Source of the DNA: Hymenopus coronatus
Lineage: Eukaryota > Arthropoda > Insecta > Mantodea > Hymenopodidae
DNA length: 64,000 nt
Direction: 5' to 3'
NCBI GenBank assembly: GCA_030762935.1
Contig: CM060899.1
Location: forward strand, 11,385,001 to 11,449,000
Part shown: positions 9,911 to 22,651 of the stretch, one piece after another
Numbering within the stretch: the first letter of the stretch is position 1
Layout of the letters: every line of letters begins with the position of its first letter
The notes under the pieces: model-generated
Seen by the model: the letters and a program-made list of their open reading frames with translations, nothing else
What the model was told of the DNA's origin: nothing
Databases searched by the model: none
Translations under genes and position numbers: made by a program

Positions 9911-11539
9911 AGCATATGACAACATTCTCCAGTTTCAGAAGTATTAAAAGTGTAATTTCTGAAAACTATTTACAAATGTTTTTGAAAAAGCACTGCAATA
10001 TAAAGGGTTTTAGAGAAGAAAAATGTGTTCTGTAGTGAAAGTAAACTTTAATGGATCTAAATCAGTGGCAAAAATCCCTGTTATCTTTTAATGTTTTTTT
10101 TTTTCTTCTCTGGATTAGATGTTGGCCTTACTGCCAGGTGTTGGTAGCTGTACCTTCATTTATGTTTGGACTGCCAATTTTGGAAACATAAGGACATAAG
10201 AAGCAGATTTTCATTAAAATATTCTATACAGATGCTAATTAGCATTAATTGTGTGAATTGCACATTTTTTAAAAATGAAGTATGAAACAGGTATATTTGA
10301 TTGCATATATTGGTTACGAGTGGTTCCCCTATACTAGAACATAACTTTAACATTTCAAACATGTAAACTGTAAATCATTTATTGTCTCTGCGGTAATGGT
10401 GTAGGATAGATGCTGTCATCCGCTAGCAAGTGCAAGAGCACTGGCCTATGTCATTTCATTTTCAAACCATTCATTTGCTGAATATAATGTTACTAACCAA
10501 AATTGTAGAGACAATTCCACCTGTCTCTAAAAATGTAACGGTAACCCACATTTTACTGCAATAAGCATGTAGTTAAGCAAGTGAAGAACTCTGGTAAATT
10601 AGGTGAAATAGAAGCTCCAAACAAATAATAAAGAAGGATGGGCAGCATGATCTCATTGTTTTTGAGACATAAGACACACATTGTTGAAGCACTTTACCAT
10701 AGTAAGTGAAGACCATTACAAACTTTACTGTAATGAACATTAAACACAAAAACCTCTGAATATGGCTCAAAAGTAAATAGTGGTATAAAAGTGTTATTAG
10801 TTTTGCACCTCATTTTAAATTGGGTAAGAAACACTATTTTCCTTTTATATATGGTGATATATTCTAATTTCACCTCTGGTCAGTTTTAGACAAACTAACA
10901 TTTCAACCAGTGCACAATGAAGTTACCTGTGTTTGTTGCGCACCCACTCAATATTCTCTACCACCAAGAATTTAAAAATCACAAGGATCATATAAATCTG
11001 CATTATTTTGACCATCAGAAAACAGATATGTTTTATCGTTATTTATCCCTTAATTATTTTTCCAAAAATTCCTTCAACAATAATACAGATCTACATTTAT
11101 TTCGCGCTACACACTGCGTTTGTGTTGGTAACCACTCTGCGTACTACTGGATTTACGGCATCCCTGTTGGCAAAATCCAAACCTGCCATCATTTCCCTTC
11201 CAAGCACTCGATGGCATTTATGCTACGCCTTTACTATTTCTGCATATCAGTATGATACTTTTTCGGCGTTTCTTGGATACCTGTAGTTACGTAGAAAGCT
11301 TATGTAAATATATTTGTAGTGGTGAAAAATATGTATACTCATCAGAATATAATGCTGGATTCGAGGAATAGGACCATGTTTTACACTAAAGTAAAGAAAA
11401 CCTACCTCACTTCACTTTAACATCGAAGCTCAGTCCCTCCCTACAAGGTTTCACAGATAGAGTTTGTAAGAATATTTGTTTTGAGAAGTCTGCTTTACAG
11501 CCGATTTTAAGTTTTCTTATGCATTTTGTTGCAGTGAGC
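9911..11539. other. No gene recognised
   Basis: AT-rich. Two overlapping plus-strand frames of 112 and 92 codons near 10917-11286 are open but have no recognisable motif, repeat or splice context. Confidence 0.35.
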
Positions 11540-12790
11540 AAAATAATAAACGTCCAATTGGGTGTGAAACGAGCGTCTGCACCACAGATATAGAGAGAAC
11601 GGATAGGTAATGCGTCTGAAATGCTTTGTGGGTGTTGAAGCACGGTTTAGTTTTTTTTAGATGAGTGCGAGTTTTGTGGATTAAATGTGCCCACCCCCTC
11701 CCCCAAAAAAGTGTGGTGCTAAATGTCAATTAAGCAGTACATTTGGAATTTAGGTTTAAAACCAGTTCACTGATGAATACGTATGTGAATACGCTTAAAC
11801 AAGCCAAGGGAAATGTGTTTCAGTACATAGGTTAGGGTACTTATTTAAGTGAATTTGTGGTGTTAAGTGTTCAATTAAGCAGTAAATTTAGAGCATAACC
11901 TTAAAACTAGTATAATTCTCAATGCTAAAACTAGTATAATCCCTTGGTTCTAGGTTCTCGAATAGCAAGGGCATAAAAAAGAAAGGGAAATGTATTTCAA
12001 TGCATAGATTAGTACCTACTTATTTAAGGTATTTTTCAACATTATACTTAGTGAAATATTTCAATACACAGGTTAGTGCACTTATTTGACTTATTTTTCG
12101 GTGGTACACTTAATGAAATATGTTAAATATTATGAACAGAACGATTCTGTATTATTTGTTAGATTTTCGTTTTTCAACTCGGAAAGCCCGTTGAGAAGCA
12201 GCCAAAATTGGCAACCTACTCTGATTTTTTAAGAAACCTCCATCCACCCATTTAGCAGATATCGCGAGAAATTATTACTATCAAATTCTGTGCTTATAAT
12301 ACCAGAACCGTGAGAATAAAACGCTTGCTCCTTGGGTTTGGAATACAATAAATGCAGTCCACAGTGAAAGTCATTATAAACTTTGAAATAATCTCTGATA
12401 ACTGTCATCCTTTTTATTTGTCATTTAAACATTATCCCAAGGTTTTCCCAAACACTGTATGTTCACGTATCTGCATGCCTTATTCATATATTTATTTTTA
12501 AACCAAAAAAAAAAAATAGGAGAAAACTAAGTTATGACCTTGCCACGAAGTTCACTGCAATAATACCAATTTATCAATAACAACGTCTAATAGGCCATGA
12601 TTGCATTAAATGTTCCTTCAAATAGAGATTTCTCCCCTTCCATTGTCCTTTGTTCTTTACTTCAAAAATTGGAAAAACAATAAATTTGACAATTGTTGCG
12701 TATGCTGTATATGGTAATGTGTAGCAAAGCATGATGGCGGCGGTCAAAACGTGATTCAGCAAAACGCTAGTTATTTCCACCATGTATGTT
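11540..12790 (-). repeat. ~1.1 kb interspersed repeat, copy 1 (inverted)
   Basis: The reverse complement aligns end to end with the plus-strand copies at about 15150-16060 and 16935-18110. Matching landmarks are GGAAATAACTAGCGTTTTGC (compare GGAAATGCTACCGTTTTGC), the ATTCTCACGGTTCTGGTAT block, the TTATTTCTCGCGATATCTGC block, and the CACATTTAATCCACAAAA block. No protein similarity was seen. Orientation is opposite to the other two copies. Confidence 0.7.
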
Positions 12791-13076
12791 TAGCATAGAC
12801 ACTCAAGGGAGTTTCCATAACAAGAGGGTAACTTGGCCAGTAATGTCTTAGTGCATTTTATGTCGAAAAATTGTCTCAACACATAAATGCAAATCTGAGA
12901 ATTATTGTAAAACTATATCGAAACGTTGAGCAAATTTTTACTTTAAAATCATAACACGCGGTTTTGGTGTGAATATTATCCTCGAAATCATAGAAATAAA
13001 ACAATTTTAGGTTAAACAATTCATATCACCATGAGAAAAAGTCCAAGTTGACAGCTGGCTCTGGTATAGAAAAGAC

Positions 13077-14642
13077 CAGTGGCGGCCACTCCATATGTGC
13101 TGCAGCCCAGCATTAATTTTGCAAAACAAAAGCACACATCCGTTTCGTCTGCTTCTAAAGTTTGACTGAAACCTGCTGTTTTCGGGAGCTATGTTACGTC
13201 ATGATTACGGGAAAAACACGCGTTGCGCTTGAGCAGAATTTGCTTTTCCTCTCTCTTCCCTTCACCTTGTCCGCGACTGTGAATGTCCCAGCACGTAGCA
13301 CTTGTGAACCATGCTGCCGACATATCAGTCGCTATCAGTGGCGAATTTTCCTATACATTTTCCTAAACTTAAGGGGGTTCAAAAATACTCTTAATAAACA
13401 TGCAAAATAATCAGAATGTTTGTATGTCACTTCGACTAAATACGAAATGATCGCAAGTTTGTGCGCTTAAACGTACATCTATGTACGTCACCGCAAGTTA
13501 AAACGATAACCATGCTCCCAGCATTCTCCGCTCTAGGCAAGGCCAGCACTGTGTGCGCGCGCATCTACTACATCCAAGTTGAAGCGATAGCCACGCACTC
13601 CTAATTCTCCACTAGAGACAAGAGGGGAAAGTAAGTTAAATTACTAGCCGTTAGCTGTCAAAATGCACCGCAATAGCTTTTAGTCTGTATAAGTGTTGTT
13701 TTGCGTGTAAGTTTTTGTGAAAATGATTGATGAAAGTGTTACTGAAGCTAGTGGTTCTTCTGGCTGTGTAATAGAACGTGCGTTAAAGACTGGATTTCGG
13801 AATTTTGAACTTTCTGAAAAACATAAAATAAAAACAACGGCAGGCCCAGCCCGAATTACCAGGTCTGATTGCAAAATGTCAAGACAGAAAACAAAGTATA
13901 ACAGACATTTCTTATTAACAATTATTCTAGGTACAAATAGTTAACTGGTTGCCGCAAATTAAACAAACTCTATTGTTGGCCATATCTTCTTTTTAGTAAT
14001 GACAAAAGCAGTACTACATGGTCTCAAGAAGCATTCGACAACATAGTTTCTCTAACTGGTTCCAGTTCTTATTTTAAGTGAAGTTATGTTTAGGAGAATA
14101 TTCCTTGAAATTTAGGATAATGTGCTCTATCAAATACAAAATAGGTTTTCCGACTACGAAAGTTTTCATTTCGTTCCTCAAAATTCAAGAATTACATATC
14201 GTCTTTTCCTGATTCTCGTTGCTCAAAATTGTTGGAGATCTATGGCTCAAATTTTGATTTGGTAGTCAGAAAAATGAGCTTAGTGTTGTGTACACCTTCT
14301 GGGGATAAAGATTTTTAAGGAAAGTCAGTTGGTGAAATAGTGAAAATTATGAATGAAAGAGATCTGGTGTGCACTATGCCTAAAGTTTACAAATTAGCTC
14401 GTTTAATTCTCACTGTACCAGCAGCTACAGCTTCTTTTGAACGGTCATTTTCCGCTTTAAATCCAGTAAAATCTCCCTGTAGGTCTACGATGGGCCAAGA
14501 AAGATTATCCTCTCTGTCAATAATGTTCATAGAAAATCAGTTACTTTGTACTCTTCGGAAGGATGTTCATCAGAATTTCACGCAAGCTGTAATGAAACTA
14601 TTTCTGAAGAAATCTCGTCGATTGGAGCTAACATTCCAGTAA
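13077..14642 (+). pseudogene. hAT transposase remnant 1 (ZMYM1-like), internally deleted
   Basis: CAGTGGCG motifs typical of hAT termini occur at 13077 and 13336. A short frame at 13717-13944 may be the protein start. Near 14000-14060 a piece reads DKSSTTWSQEAFDNIVSLTGS, like the N-terminal part of ZMYM1-type hAT proteins. The frame at 14340-14642 is a clear hAT C-terminal dimerisation domain: VYKLARLILTVPAATASFERSFSAL..VKSP.RSTMGQERLSSLSIMFIE. The whole catalytic middle is missing. No matching right terminus was found; a CTG microsatellite and a MITE follow. Confidence 0.75.
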
Positions 14643-14655
14643 ACTGGTAAGCACT

Positions 14656-14740
14656 ACTACTGCTACTGCTACTGCTCCTGCTCCTGCTGCTGCTGCTGCT
14701 GCTGCTCCTGCTGCTGCTCCTGCTCCTGCTGCTGCTGCTA
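14656..14740. repeat. CTG/CCTG microsatellite
   Basis: Imperfect run of CTG, CTA and CTC triplets. It creates an artefactual Ala/Gly-rich frame on the minus strand. Confidence 0.9.
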
Positions 14741-14763
14741 AAATTAACAATAATTTACGAATA

Positions 14764-14993
14764 CAGGTGTCCCTCGCATTACGCAATTGGTTCTCATGAA
14801 TTATCATGTAACACAAAAAACACGTAAAGTGAATGTGATAATAATATGGGCTATTTCAAGGTAAACATGAACAAAATGTATTTTAAACAGATGCATCTAT
14901 TTATGTCATTTGTACAGTGTTAAAATCAGCATTTTTTAAAATCGCTTTATGCGAAAACGCGTAAAATAAGATCGCACAAACGAGAGATGACTA
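14764..14993. mobile_element. Tigger/pogo-like MITE
   Basis: About 230 bp bounded by TA on both sides (14762-14763, 14994-14995). Left end CAGGTGTCCCTCGCATTACG and the reverse complement of the right end TAGTCATCTCTCGTTTGTGC are similar imperfect inverted repeats, matching the CAG-x-x-x-TCCCTCG style of pogo/Tigger termini. There is no coding capacity. Confidence 0.55.
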
Positions 14994-15099
14994 TATTTTT
15001 AGACTAAGAAAACCGATGACAAAGGGAGCGGTGTACCTAAATTACTGACCACGAATTTCCACTGGTCACTATAGATTTAAGAAAACAGTTATCCAGGAA

Positions 15100-16140
15100 T
15101 AATGCATAGCAGTGTAGTCATTTTACCTGTTTGATTCGTAAAACCACTACAATGTACTACTGTACCTATTGGTGGAGGGAAACACAAGGCGGAAATGCTA
15201 CCGTTTTGCTGAAGCAAGTGTCGCCATCTTGTGGCACTTCATACTATCATATACAATATTGTCAAATTAATTGTTTTTTCCGAGTTTTTGAAGTAAAAAA
15301 CGAAGGAAAGAGGGAGATATCCATTTGAAGAAATATTTAATACACTCACATTTTTTTGGCCTGTAACAAGCTATTGTCGATAAATTAGTAGTATTGCAGT
15401 AAATATTGCGGCAAGGTCATAACTTAACCTTGTTCTAATTACTTGGTCTAAAACTAATGTTCATGTAACAAAAGGCTGTACATAAATTACCATTGCATTC
15501 CGAGTCCGAGGAATACGCCCCTATTCTCACGGTTCTGGTATCATAAGAACATAAATTGATAGTAATTATTTCTCGCGATAGCTGCTAATTGGCAAATTAG
15601 CAAGAAGTTTCTTATAAATCGGAGTAGCTTGTCAATTTTGTCTGCGAATTGCCTTCATACATGCTTCTCATGTTAACTGAACAATTAACACCACAAAATC
15701 ACTTCCCTTTCCTTGTTTTTGCTCCTGCTATTCGAAAAACTACAACCAAACACCACACACTATTCACAATTATACTGGTTTAAAACATACAGTCCAAATG
15801 TACTGCTTAATTGACATTTAACGCCACAAAATCTTATTTTGCGTGCACATTTAACCTACAAAAGAAATGTAAATATGGTGGCATGACAAAAACGTGCTTC
15901 ACCAATCACAATGCATAAGGATAGCGCATTTCTTATACATTTTCTCTGCATCTGTGGGGAGAAGTCTGTCCCAGCACCAAGCATATACGAAACAACTGCC
16001 AACGTATCCACCGCTGTAGATTCAAGGAAATAGCTTTCCAAGAACAATATATGACAGTTTAGTCAGTTGTCCTCTCCTCCTTGATTCAACCTGACAAACG
16101 TAAAACCACTACAATGCACTACTGTACCTACTGTTGCAGG
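15100..16140 (+). repeat. ~1.1 kb interspersed repeat, copy 2
   Basis: Plus-oriented copy. Its two edges carry a direct repeat: CGTAAAACCACTACAATG followed by TACTACTGTACCTA near 15138 and the same motif near 16098. Each is preceded by a similar 60-100 bp segment. This suggests that the unit is bounded by, or was duplicated with, a ~100-bp direct repeat. Confidence 0.65.
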
Positions 16141-16934
16141 GAAACTGCTGAATTTTATTGTTAATGTTTTTTCCTTTTCTTCTTAACACCACCGGAAAAT
16201 ACGAACACAATTTTTGCATACTCTGGAGTTTTTGCCAAAGCATTGGCCAAAAGAAATTGAAAGTGAAAGGTAATTAGTTTCAGTGAAGTAATTGTGTCCA
16301 TAATTTTGTGTGAAATAATGGAAAATTCTGTGGACAGTTTGTTAAAAGTAGCTTTCTTCTTGCGGGAAAGATAAAAATTAAGCAGCTAGGATCTTGATAT
16401 CAAACAATCAGTTGTGTCAAATAAATCAACATATACTCGCAAGTTTAACAAAAAGGTGTATGACCATGGTTGGGTGTGTGGGTGCAAAAATCAGAAAGGC
16501 TCTCTTTTGTTTTCCGAGTCTGATTTTTCGCAATAATAATGCGTAGTGTAACGGACTTTTGAGATTTAAATGTATTAATTAAAAACGCAGTGAAAATTAA
16601 TAATGTTTTAGGCCTCATCGCTTTGAGTAGGGTCAATATTGCTGCACAACTAAATCGTGCTTATCACGAACAGATAAAGCAATACAGCAGACAAGTGTAG
16701 AGAAACAGATGTGAGCTTTTGAGGATAATTGATTGCATCTAGTTTTGTGATACGTTTGAACTTGCCCAGGGCGACATGAAAAGAGTGACTCGCGCAAAAA
16801 TCGAAGTATTTTCTTGGAATTAGTAGATTTAATTTCCAGTATACACAATACAATGAAACAAAGCATGGAATCTCATATGGCTCATGTTTTTAAGGGGGAA
16901 TATAAATAACTATTCAAAATGAATTGTTGGAGTG
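16141..16934. other. Spacer between repeat copies
   Basis: AT-rich, without recognised coding or repeat similarity. Confidence 0.35.
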
Positions 16935-18110
16935 AATGCTGGAAACACAGGACGGAAATGCTACCGTTTTGCTGAAGCAAGTCTTGCACCCCAGCCACCA
17001 TCTTGTGGCGCTACATATTACCATATACACCGCACTAACATCTGTCAAATTAATTGTTTTTGCAAGTTTTTTAAGTAAAGAACAGAGGACAATGGGAGGG
17101 GGAATGACCTATAGTTGAAGAAATATTTAATACCATCACCTTAATTTGGCCAGTCTGCAGTTATTATTGATAAATTGGTATAATAGCACTAAATATCGCG
17201 ACAATAACATAATTTAATTTTATTCTAATTTCTTGGCCTAAACCTACGTCAGTGTAACAAAATGCTGTACCATATATTGCAGCATAGGTTTAAAGCTTTA
17301 GTAGAATGTGTGATATTAATTAAGAGTTTCGGTCGAGGAATATTGTGATAATCGCCTACCTTTCCATTCAGAGTCCAAGGAATGCGTCCCCTATTCTCAC
17401 GATTCTGATATAAGCACATAATTTTATGGTAATTATTTATCGCAATAACTGCTAAATAGGCGAGTTAGCAAGACCTTCTCTAAACCGGAGTAGGTTGCCA
17501 GTTTTATCTGCGAATTGCCTTTAACCAACCTTCTCAACGGGTTTCCCAGTTGGAAGTCTAAAATCTAACAATGTGATATTGTATCACATATAATGATGAT
17601 GTATATCATATTTCACTAAGTATAGCACCGAAAAATCACTTAAATAAATACATTAACCTTTGTATTGAAACGGATTTCCCTTTCCTTGTTTTTGCTTTTG
17701 CTCTTCGAGAAACTACGAAACCACATACTTATTAATATTAAACTGGTTTAAAACATACAGTTCCAATTTACTTAATTGAACATTAAACACCACAAAATTA
17801 CTTAAATACGTACACTAACCTATATATTGAAACACATTTCCCCTTCCTTGTCTTTGCTTCTATTATTGGAGAAACTACAACAAAGTACCACACAACTAAT
17901 CACCATTATACTGGTTTAAAACTGACAGTTAAAATTATCTGCTTAATTGAACAAATTAACACAAAAAATCTTATTTTTGTGTGACACATTTAACCCACAC
18001 AAGGCATGCTTATCCATCACAAAAGTATAGTTACTAACTAAGGCTTCCCCAACCACAATGCATAAGGTTAGGGCGTTTCTAAACCTATCTGTCTCTGTAT
18101 CTGCTTCTGG
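16935..18110 (+). repeat. ~1.1 kb interspersed repeat, copy 3
   Basis: Plus-oriented. It begins with a GGAAATGCTACCGTTTTGCT block identical to copy 2 (16953) and runs through the ATTCTCACGATTCTGATAT, CACCGAAAAATCA and CACATTTAACCCACA blocks in the same order as the other copies. Confidence 0.7.
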
Positions 18111-18269
18111 AAACCTGTCATGAAGAGATAGTGCGAGAAATTAAAGGGAGTGATTGAGTAGTAATAATGGCACTTGAGACCACAGATATTTCCGGCCAGA
18201 CATAATTAGTGTTAGTATTTCTCCACTATGAGATAAAGGGTGTCCCGTATGAGAGATTTGGAGTTTCTT

Positions 18270-19460
18270 TAGACTGGAGAATTGGCCGCAGAAAATCATA
18301 GCTCAAACCTACGATGGCGCGAATGTAATGAGCCGTGTAACATGTGGGATACAGGCAAAACATTAAAGTGTACTTATCCCAATGTGTATTGTGTTCACTG
18401 TTGCGTGCATCAGTTAAATCCAATAATACAAAAGGCTACATCACAGAATAACTCAGCACGCGTATTTTTTTCTGAGCTTGTCAGAATTCCCTGCTTTATT
18501 TGCAAAGTCATCGCAGCGTTACAACATTACAAGCGGTGGCAGTTAGTAGAACCAAACAAGGTGCAATTATAAATCGAGACCGTCAATGAAGTATATGAAC
18601 AAAGGGACAATTTGCTCGAGTGCTTAGAAACTTTGAATTCAAAAGCCTTGGAAACTGAATTCAATGAAAGAATAGGTAGAACAGTAGCTTTATTCTCAGC
18701 CAGTATGGTAAAAAATAAAATTCCGACGTCACCAGCCGAGAAGTTTATGGACTCCTTCGAGATTTAAAAGACAAAGGTTTTTTATTTTGGCTGTCATTTT
18801 TTTTTTTCACCTGCTAATGCCGAACGTTGACATAAATAATATAATCAATTATAGGCAAGATCGGTAGACGCTGTAAAAGCAAACATTATGTGAAACATTT
18901 TGTTCAAGTTATTAGGCATATTAATGTTTCGGTGGAAAACAGTGCCACTGTAATTACTCAGAAGTACTCATCAGAAATCAAGTGCCGAAAATTAGCATGC
19001 CGTCGGCATGGTGCCATGTAGGTATGCAACAGAATTACGCAAGAGACCCGTGGTCATTTCCAAAATCTGGATTACCTGTAAGCAGCTAGATTGCTTAACT
19101 CCTCGAATTTCCTGGGGTATATATTCAAATAATTTTCTTGACGTAGAATTTCGCACCGTTTCTCGTGCATACACTTTACGCAGAACTCTCGCTTTTGTAT
19201 AAAAGACAGGATTTTAGAAACATTGAGGGATCTGTGCATATACTGCAGTGCATCATCATCAAAAGCAATTTTCAGCAAACATTTCCTGAAGTAACGAAGC
19301 TTTTGAAAATGCTCGTCACATACCCATGATACTTTGGAGCCAGAAAGATGTTTCTGGTCCCTTAAAAGAAGTAAATGTTCTTATGCAACACTATGCTATA
19401 AGAAAGGATCACTGCCCTTGCCATGCTTTCAATTGAGCAAGCCTAAATTTCCAAGATCAG
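18270..19460 (+). pseudogene. hAT transposase remnant 2 (ZMYM1-like)
   Basis: The frame at 18282-18572 contains YPNVYCVHCCVHQLNPIIQK and FFSELVRIPCF, the conserved middle block (VHC.AHQLNL) of hAT/ZMYM1 transposases. Next come YEQRDNLLECLETL near 18595-18640 and a FSASMV..KIPTSPAEK piece. The C-terminal dimerisation block follows at 19290-19430 (EPERCFWSLKRSK..., like E-x-x-RCFSTLKRIKT). Frames change several times and stops are present. It is a separate copy from the remnant at 13-14.6 kb because both have their own C-terminal domain. Confidence 0.75.
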
Positions 19461-19959
19461 AGAGATTGCTAGGTTCTGCAGCAAGAAGGATCGTCGGTTG
19501 GACTCCACTTTTCGTCAATAACGGGTGAGTAATGCAAGTAGCGTGATCCTTTTAATCTATCTCCCGTCATTGCATTTGTTGTACAGCACACACCACATCT
19601 TGAGTACGAGCCACCACTGACCGTACACTGCGGCTAGACTTGCCAAATTTTTAAAATTGACAATATAGGTTACTCGCTCACCCCTTATTTTGAAAGTCAG
19701 AGGCGGTACTGTAAATGCTGACTTGCAAAACCACGTATATTTTCCTGTATTAAATATGTCTTGGTATTGTGTTTTAAAATTTCCAAGGACGCCCAGGGCG
19801 ATTTAGCTCTGATACTATATACATACATTTGAATAATACTTTTGCACTACGTTAATAATTAGTCCATAAGAAATTTGCCTCTAATATACATTCTCCTATA
19901 AATGTTAATGAAGTAACATATTGCAACTTGCAATTTTTCATTACATTGGTCAAAAGAAG

Positions 19960-20200
19960 CTTGTATTATTTTTTTTAAACAGTATACCGGAGCCTGATCA
20001 GGACTCCGACGCTGTATCCCCGTTTACATCCCCCCTAAATTTACTGTATGATTACTGGTTTTACTGTTCCTTTACCCAAACATATACACATTGCACAAAC
20101 ATATAACACCCATGCCCAAGGCGGCACTCGAACCCACGATCCCTGCCCACGAAGCACCAAAGCGACACGCCTTAGCGAGCGTGGCCAAGGGGACCGGCTA
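19960..20200 (-). repeat. tRNA-derived SINE (family C)
   Basis: The reverse complement starts with a tRNA-like head near 20200: CTTGGCCACGCTCGCTAAGGCG (box-A-like) and GGGTTCGAGTGCC (box B). Its anticodon arm and 3' acceptor do not fold as a normal tRNA, so it is taken as a SINE head. Confidence 0.55.
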
Positions 20201-20985
20201 TTATTCGTAATATGGCCATAAAAGCCCTAACAGGCCACACTTTATCACTTTAAGAGCCGATTTAAACAACAACGATAATTTTAATCAATTCGGTTTAAAG
20301 GTGTTAAATTCGCGTTTTGGTAAAATATCTGCCTTACCAAAGTAATGATTGCATAGGCTTGTAAACCTATGGCCTTGACAGTCATTTCCCACTGTTTGCG
20401 AATCCAAATCGTAATTAGCAAAGCAAAAAAGGAAACATGGTGCCGCAACAAATAATAGATATACTTGTGGACTACGACGATAATGTATACAGGTAGTAAT
20501 GATAAACAATGTGTATGAGAGAAATAGAAAGCAATTGGTATAGTTCAGCTAATGAAGCAATTAGTATTTCAACGTATATTATGATGCAGAATTTATGATG
20601 TGGTCCCATCTTACACAGTGCTATTTTAGCTGCTTCCGTAGGGGCAGCCTATTCTGTGTTCTAACGGTGTTTACAAACTGAGTGGCACAATTATAATTTT
20701 TTAAATTAATGTCTTACTCTCCTTCTATTGAGTCTCCAAGAATCACATGGAATCATTTCAGGCCATCGCTAAAATAAGCGCTACAAATCAACGGGTTGCT
20801 TTTTGAGTCAACGTAAGTTATGAAAAAGAAAGTGCGGTATTCTATTTTAGAACAAAAGGAGCAAAAATTGGAATTCCCATCCAAAATGCAGCTAGTAAAA
20901 TCTAGAATTTGCATTATTAATTAGAGATTAATGGAAAGCCAGGTCGCTTATTTCACTTGCATCAGCACACTTATACTTGCCTGCA
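20201..20985. other. No gene recognised
   Basis: AT-rich; only short, unsupported frames. Confidence 0.35.
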
Positions 20986-21240
20986 GTGATTTTTTTTTTT
21001 TTTTTTTTTTTTTTTTAGCTTAATGTCCTTTAATCTGGTCGGCCACATCAGACGAAATTGGTGAAATTATACTCAAATGTTCTCGGGGTCCATTATCCTT
21101 AACGTTACTGGACTTTGATCTTTTCACTATAAGGGAAAACCCCGAAAAACCTTTTCCCAGTAACTCACCCTAAGCGAGATTCAAACTCATTACCTCTTTA
21201 AAGTCAGGAAGATACGTCACCACCACATTACCCAGATGGG
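20986..21240 (-). repeat. tRNA-derived SINE (family B)
   Basis: Long T-run at the left (the A-tail of a minus-strand copy), then blocks shared with the copy at 57216-57479: TTAATGTCCTTTAATCTGGT, CTCGGGGTCCAT, AAGGGAAAACCCCGAAAAA, TAACTCACCCTAAGCGAGAT, ending in a degenerate tRNA-like head near 21240. Confidence 0.75.
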
Positions 21241-21385
21241 CTGAAATCTTTTATAAGCTAATTTTATTGTACAGACCAGAAAAAACCTGGAAATAGAGTT
21301 TTATTTATGGGCGCTCTTTAACTGCTGTGGTTCTCAGCGTCCCATTCTATACCAGGCACGAGAGACCAATTAATTTTGCTAGAGT

Positions 21386-21580
21386 CCTTTTTTTTTTATC
21401 AGGCTTAATGTCCTTTTACATGCTGTAAATCTACGACACGGGACCAACGGCTTTACTTTCCTTCCTAAGGAAGCCATGCTAAGGATTTTTACGTCCGAAA
21501 AATTCCATCGCCCTCTGCTTGGTTTGAACCCATGTCCTTAGGCATATGGAGTTAACACTAACCATTACACCACGGAAGGT
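21386..21580 (-). repeat. tRNA-derived SINE (family D)
   Basis: T-run at the left. The reverse complement of the right end reads CCGTGGTGTAATGGTTAGTG (box A) and GGGTTCAAACC (box B). The body differs from families A and B except for the general 3' tail AAAAGGACATTAAGCC, which resembles that of family B. Confidence 0.65.
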
Positions 21581-21599
21581 GAGAGAGGCAAGAAAAATA

Positions 21600-22651
21600 C
21601 TTATAAGCCCATTCTGCATTTCTTTCTAACTGGACACACCGTTCACGGCTTTTTTTTTTTAACGTTTTTTTACCACGTGAAACTTTTGTTTTATGAATTG
21701 TACAAAGTACACTTTTGTGCACAGGCATATTTGTGCTTTTCCTTTTTTCTCCTGCGGACCTTTCTCTTCTCTGATAGGTTATTCAACAGAAAAAGTAGGT
21801 AATTCACACTTTAATCCTGTGCATCCATTGTTTTATATTTGAAAGTAGTTGGGAAAAGGGGGGCACCGGAAATGACGGATGGTGGTTCTCGTTTGTTATG
21901 TATGAGACATTGGTGGTTCATATGGTACATGTAAACCAAGTCGATGATTATATTAACGAAGTTTACAACCTTTTGGTGAAACCTCCTGCATAAGTTCCAC
22001 TGATAGACACAAATATCAGGGGTTATATAAATCTAGAATAACAGGAAAGGCTGTCGCTGTTGGTGAAATCGGCCCTAATAAACAGCATTTTCTCTTTTCA
22101 GTGTTCAACTTTTAATTCGAAATTAAAAATACTCCCTCTTACGATCATATGGCAAGCATGTAAATATGACTTTTAATATACTCAATTAAATATCGCTGAA
22201 AATATTAATAATTCATTATTAATTTCCAACTACCGAATAACTTAAACTATCTCTAAATTCACAATATTTTTCTTAATTTTCGGTCCCAGCACTTCAATTG
22301 AAGCTTCTACACACAAGCAACTACTATATACAACACCACGTCTAGATCATGTGGCTATGTTGTTTACCAACCTACGTACGAATGATCACTTTGCAAAATA
22401 CAAGTTTTTGCCCCGCAGTGGTCGCACATTATTTTCAGACATGAATACTCGCGTGGACTACAAACAACGCTTAACTGAAAGGTTAGGCACCTACAACAAA
22501 TAGTCGAATGTTGATGCAACCTCGTACATGTGTGCGACCATCAGGATGTAAGGATGTTAAGAGTTGTAATCCTGTATGACAGCTAGAATGTATTAATATT
22601 GTCATCATGTGACCTTGTTTATAGGCCTGATAAGATACATAAGCTGTGTGA
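21600..22651. other. No gene recognised
   Basis: AT-rich spacer; an 84-codon minus-strand frame (22483-22737) overlaps the next entry and has no motif. Confidence 0.35.

Noticed and set aside
10917..11286. Two overlapping plus-strand frames
   Set aside because: No motif, no splice sites and no repeat similarity; likely chance open frames.
14628..14816. Ala/Gly-rich minus-strand frame
   Set aside because: Product of the CTG microsatellite at 14656-14740.
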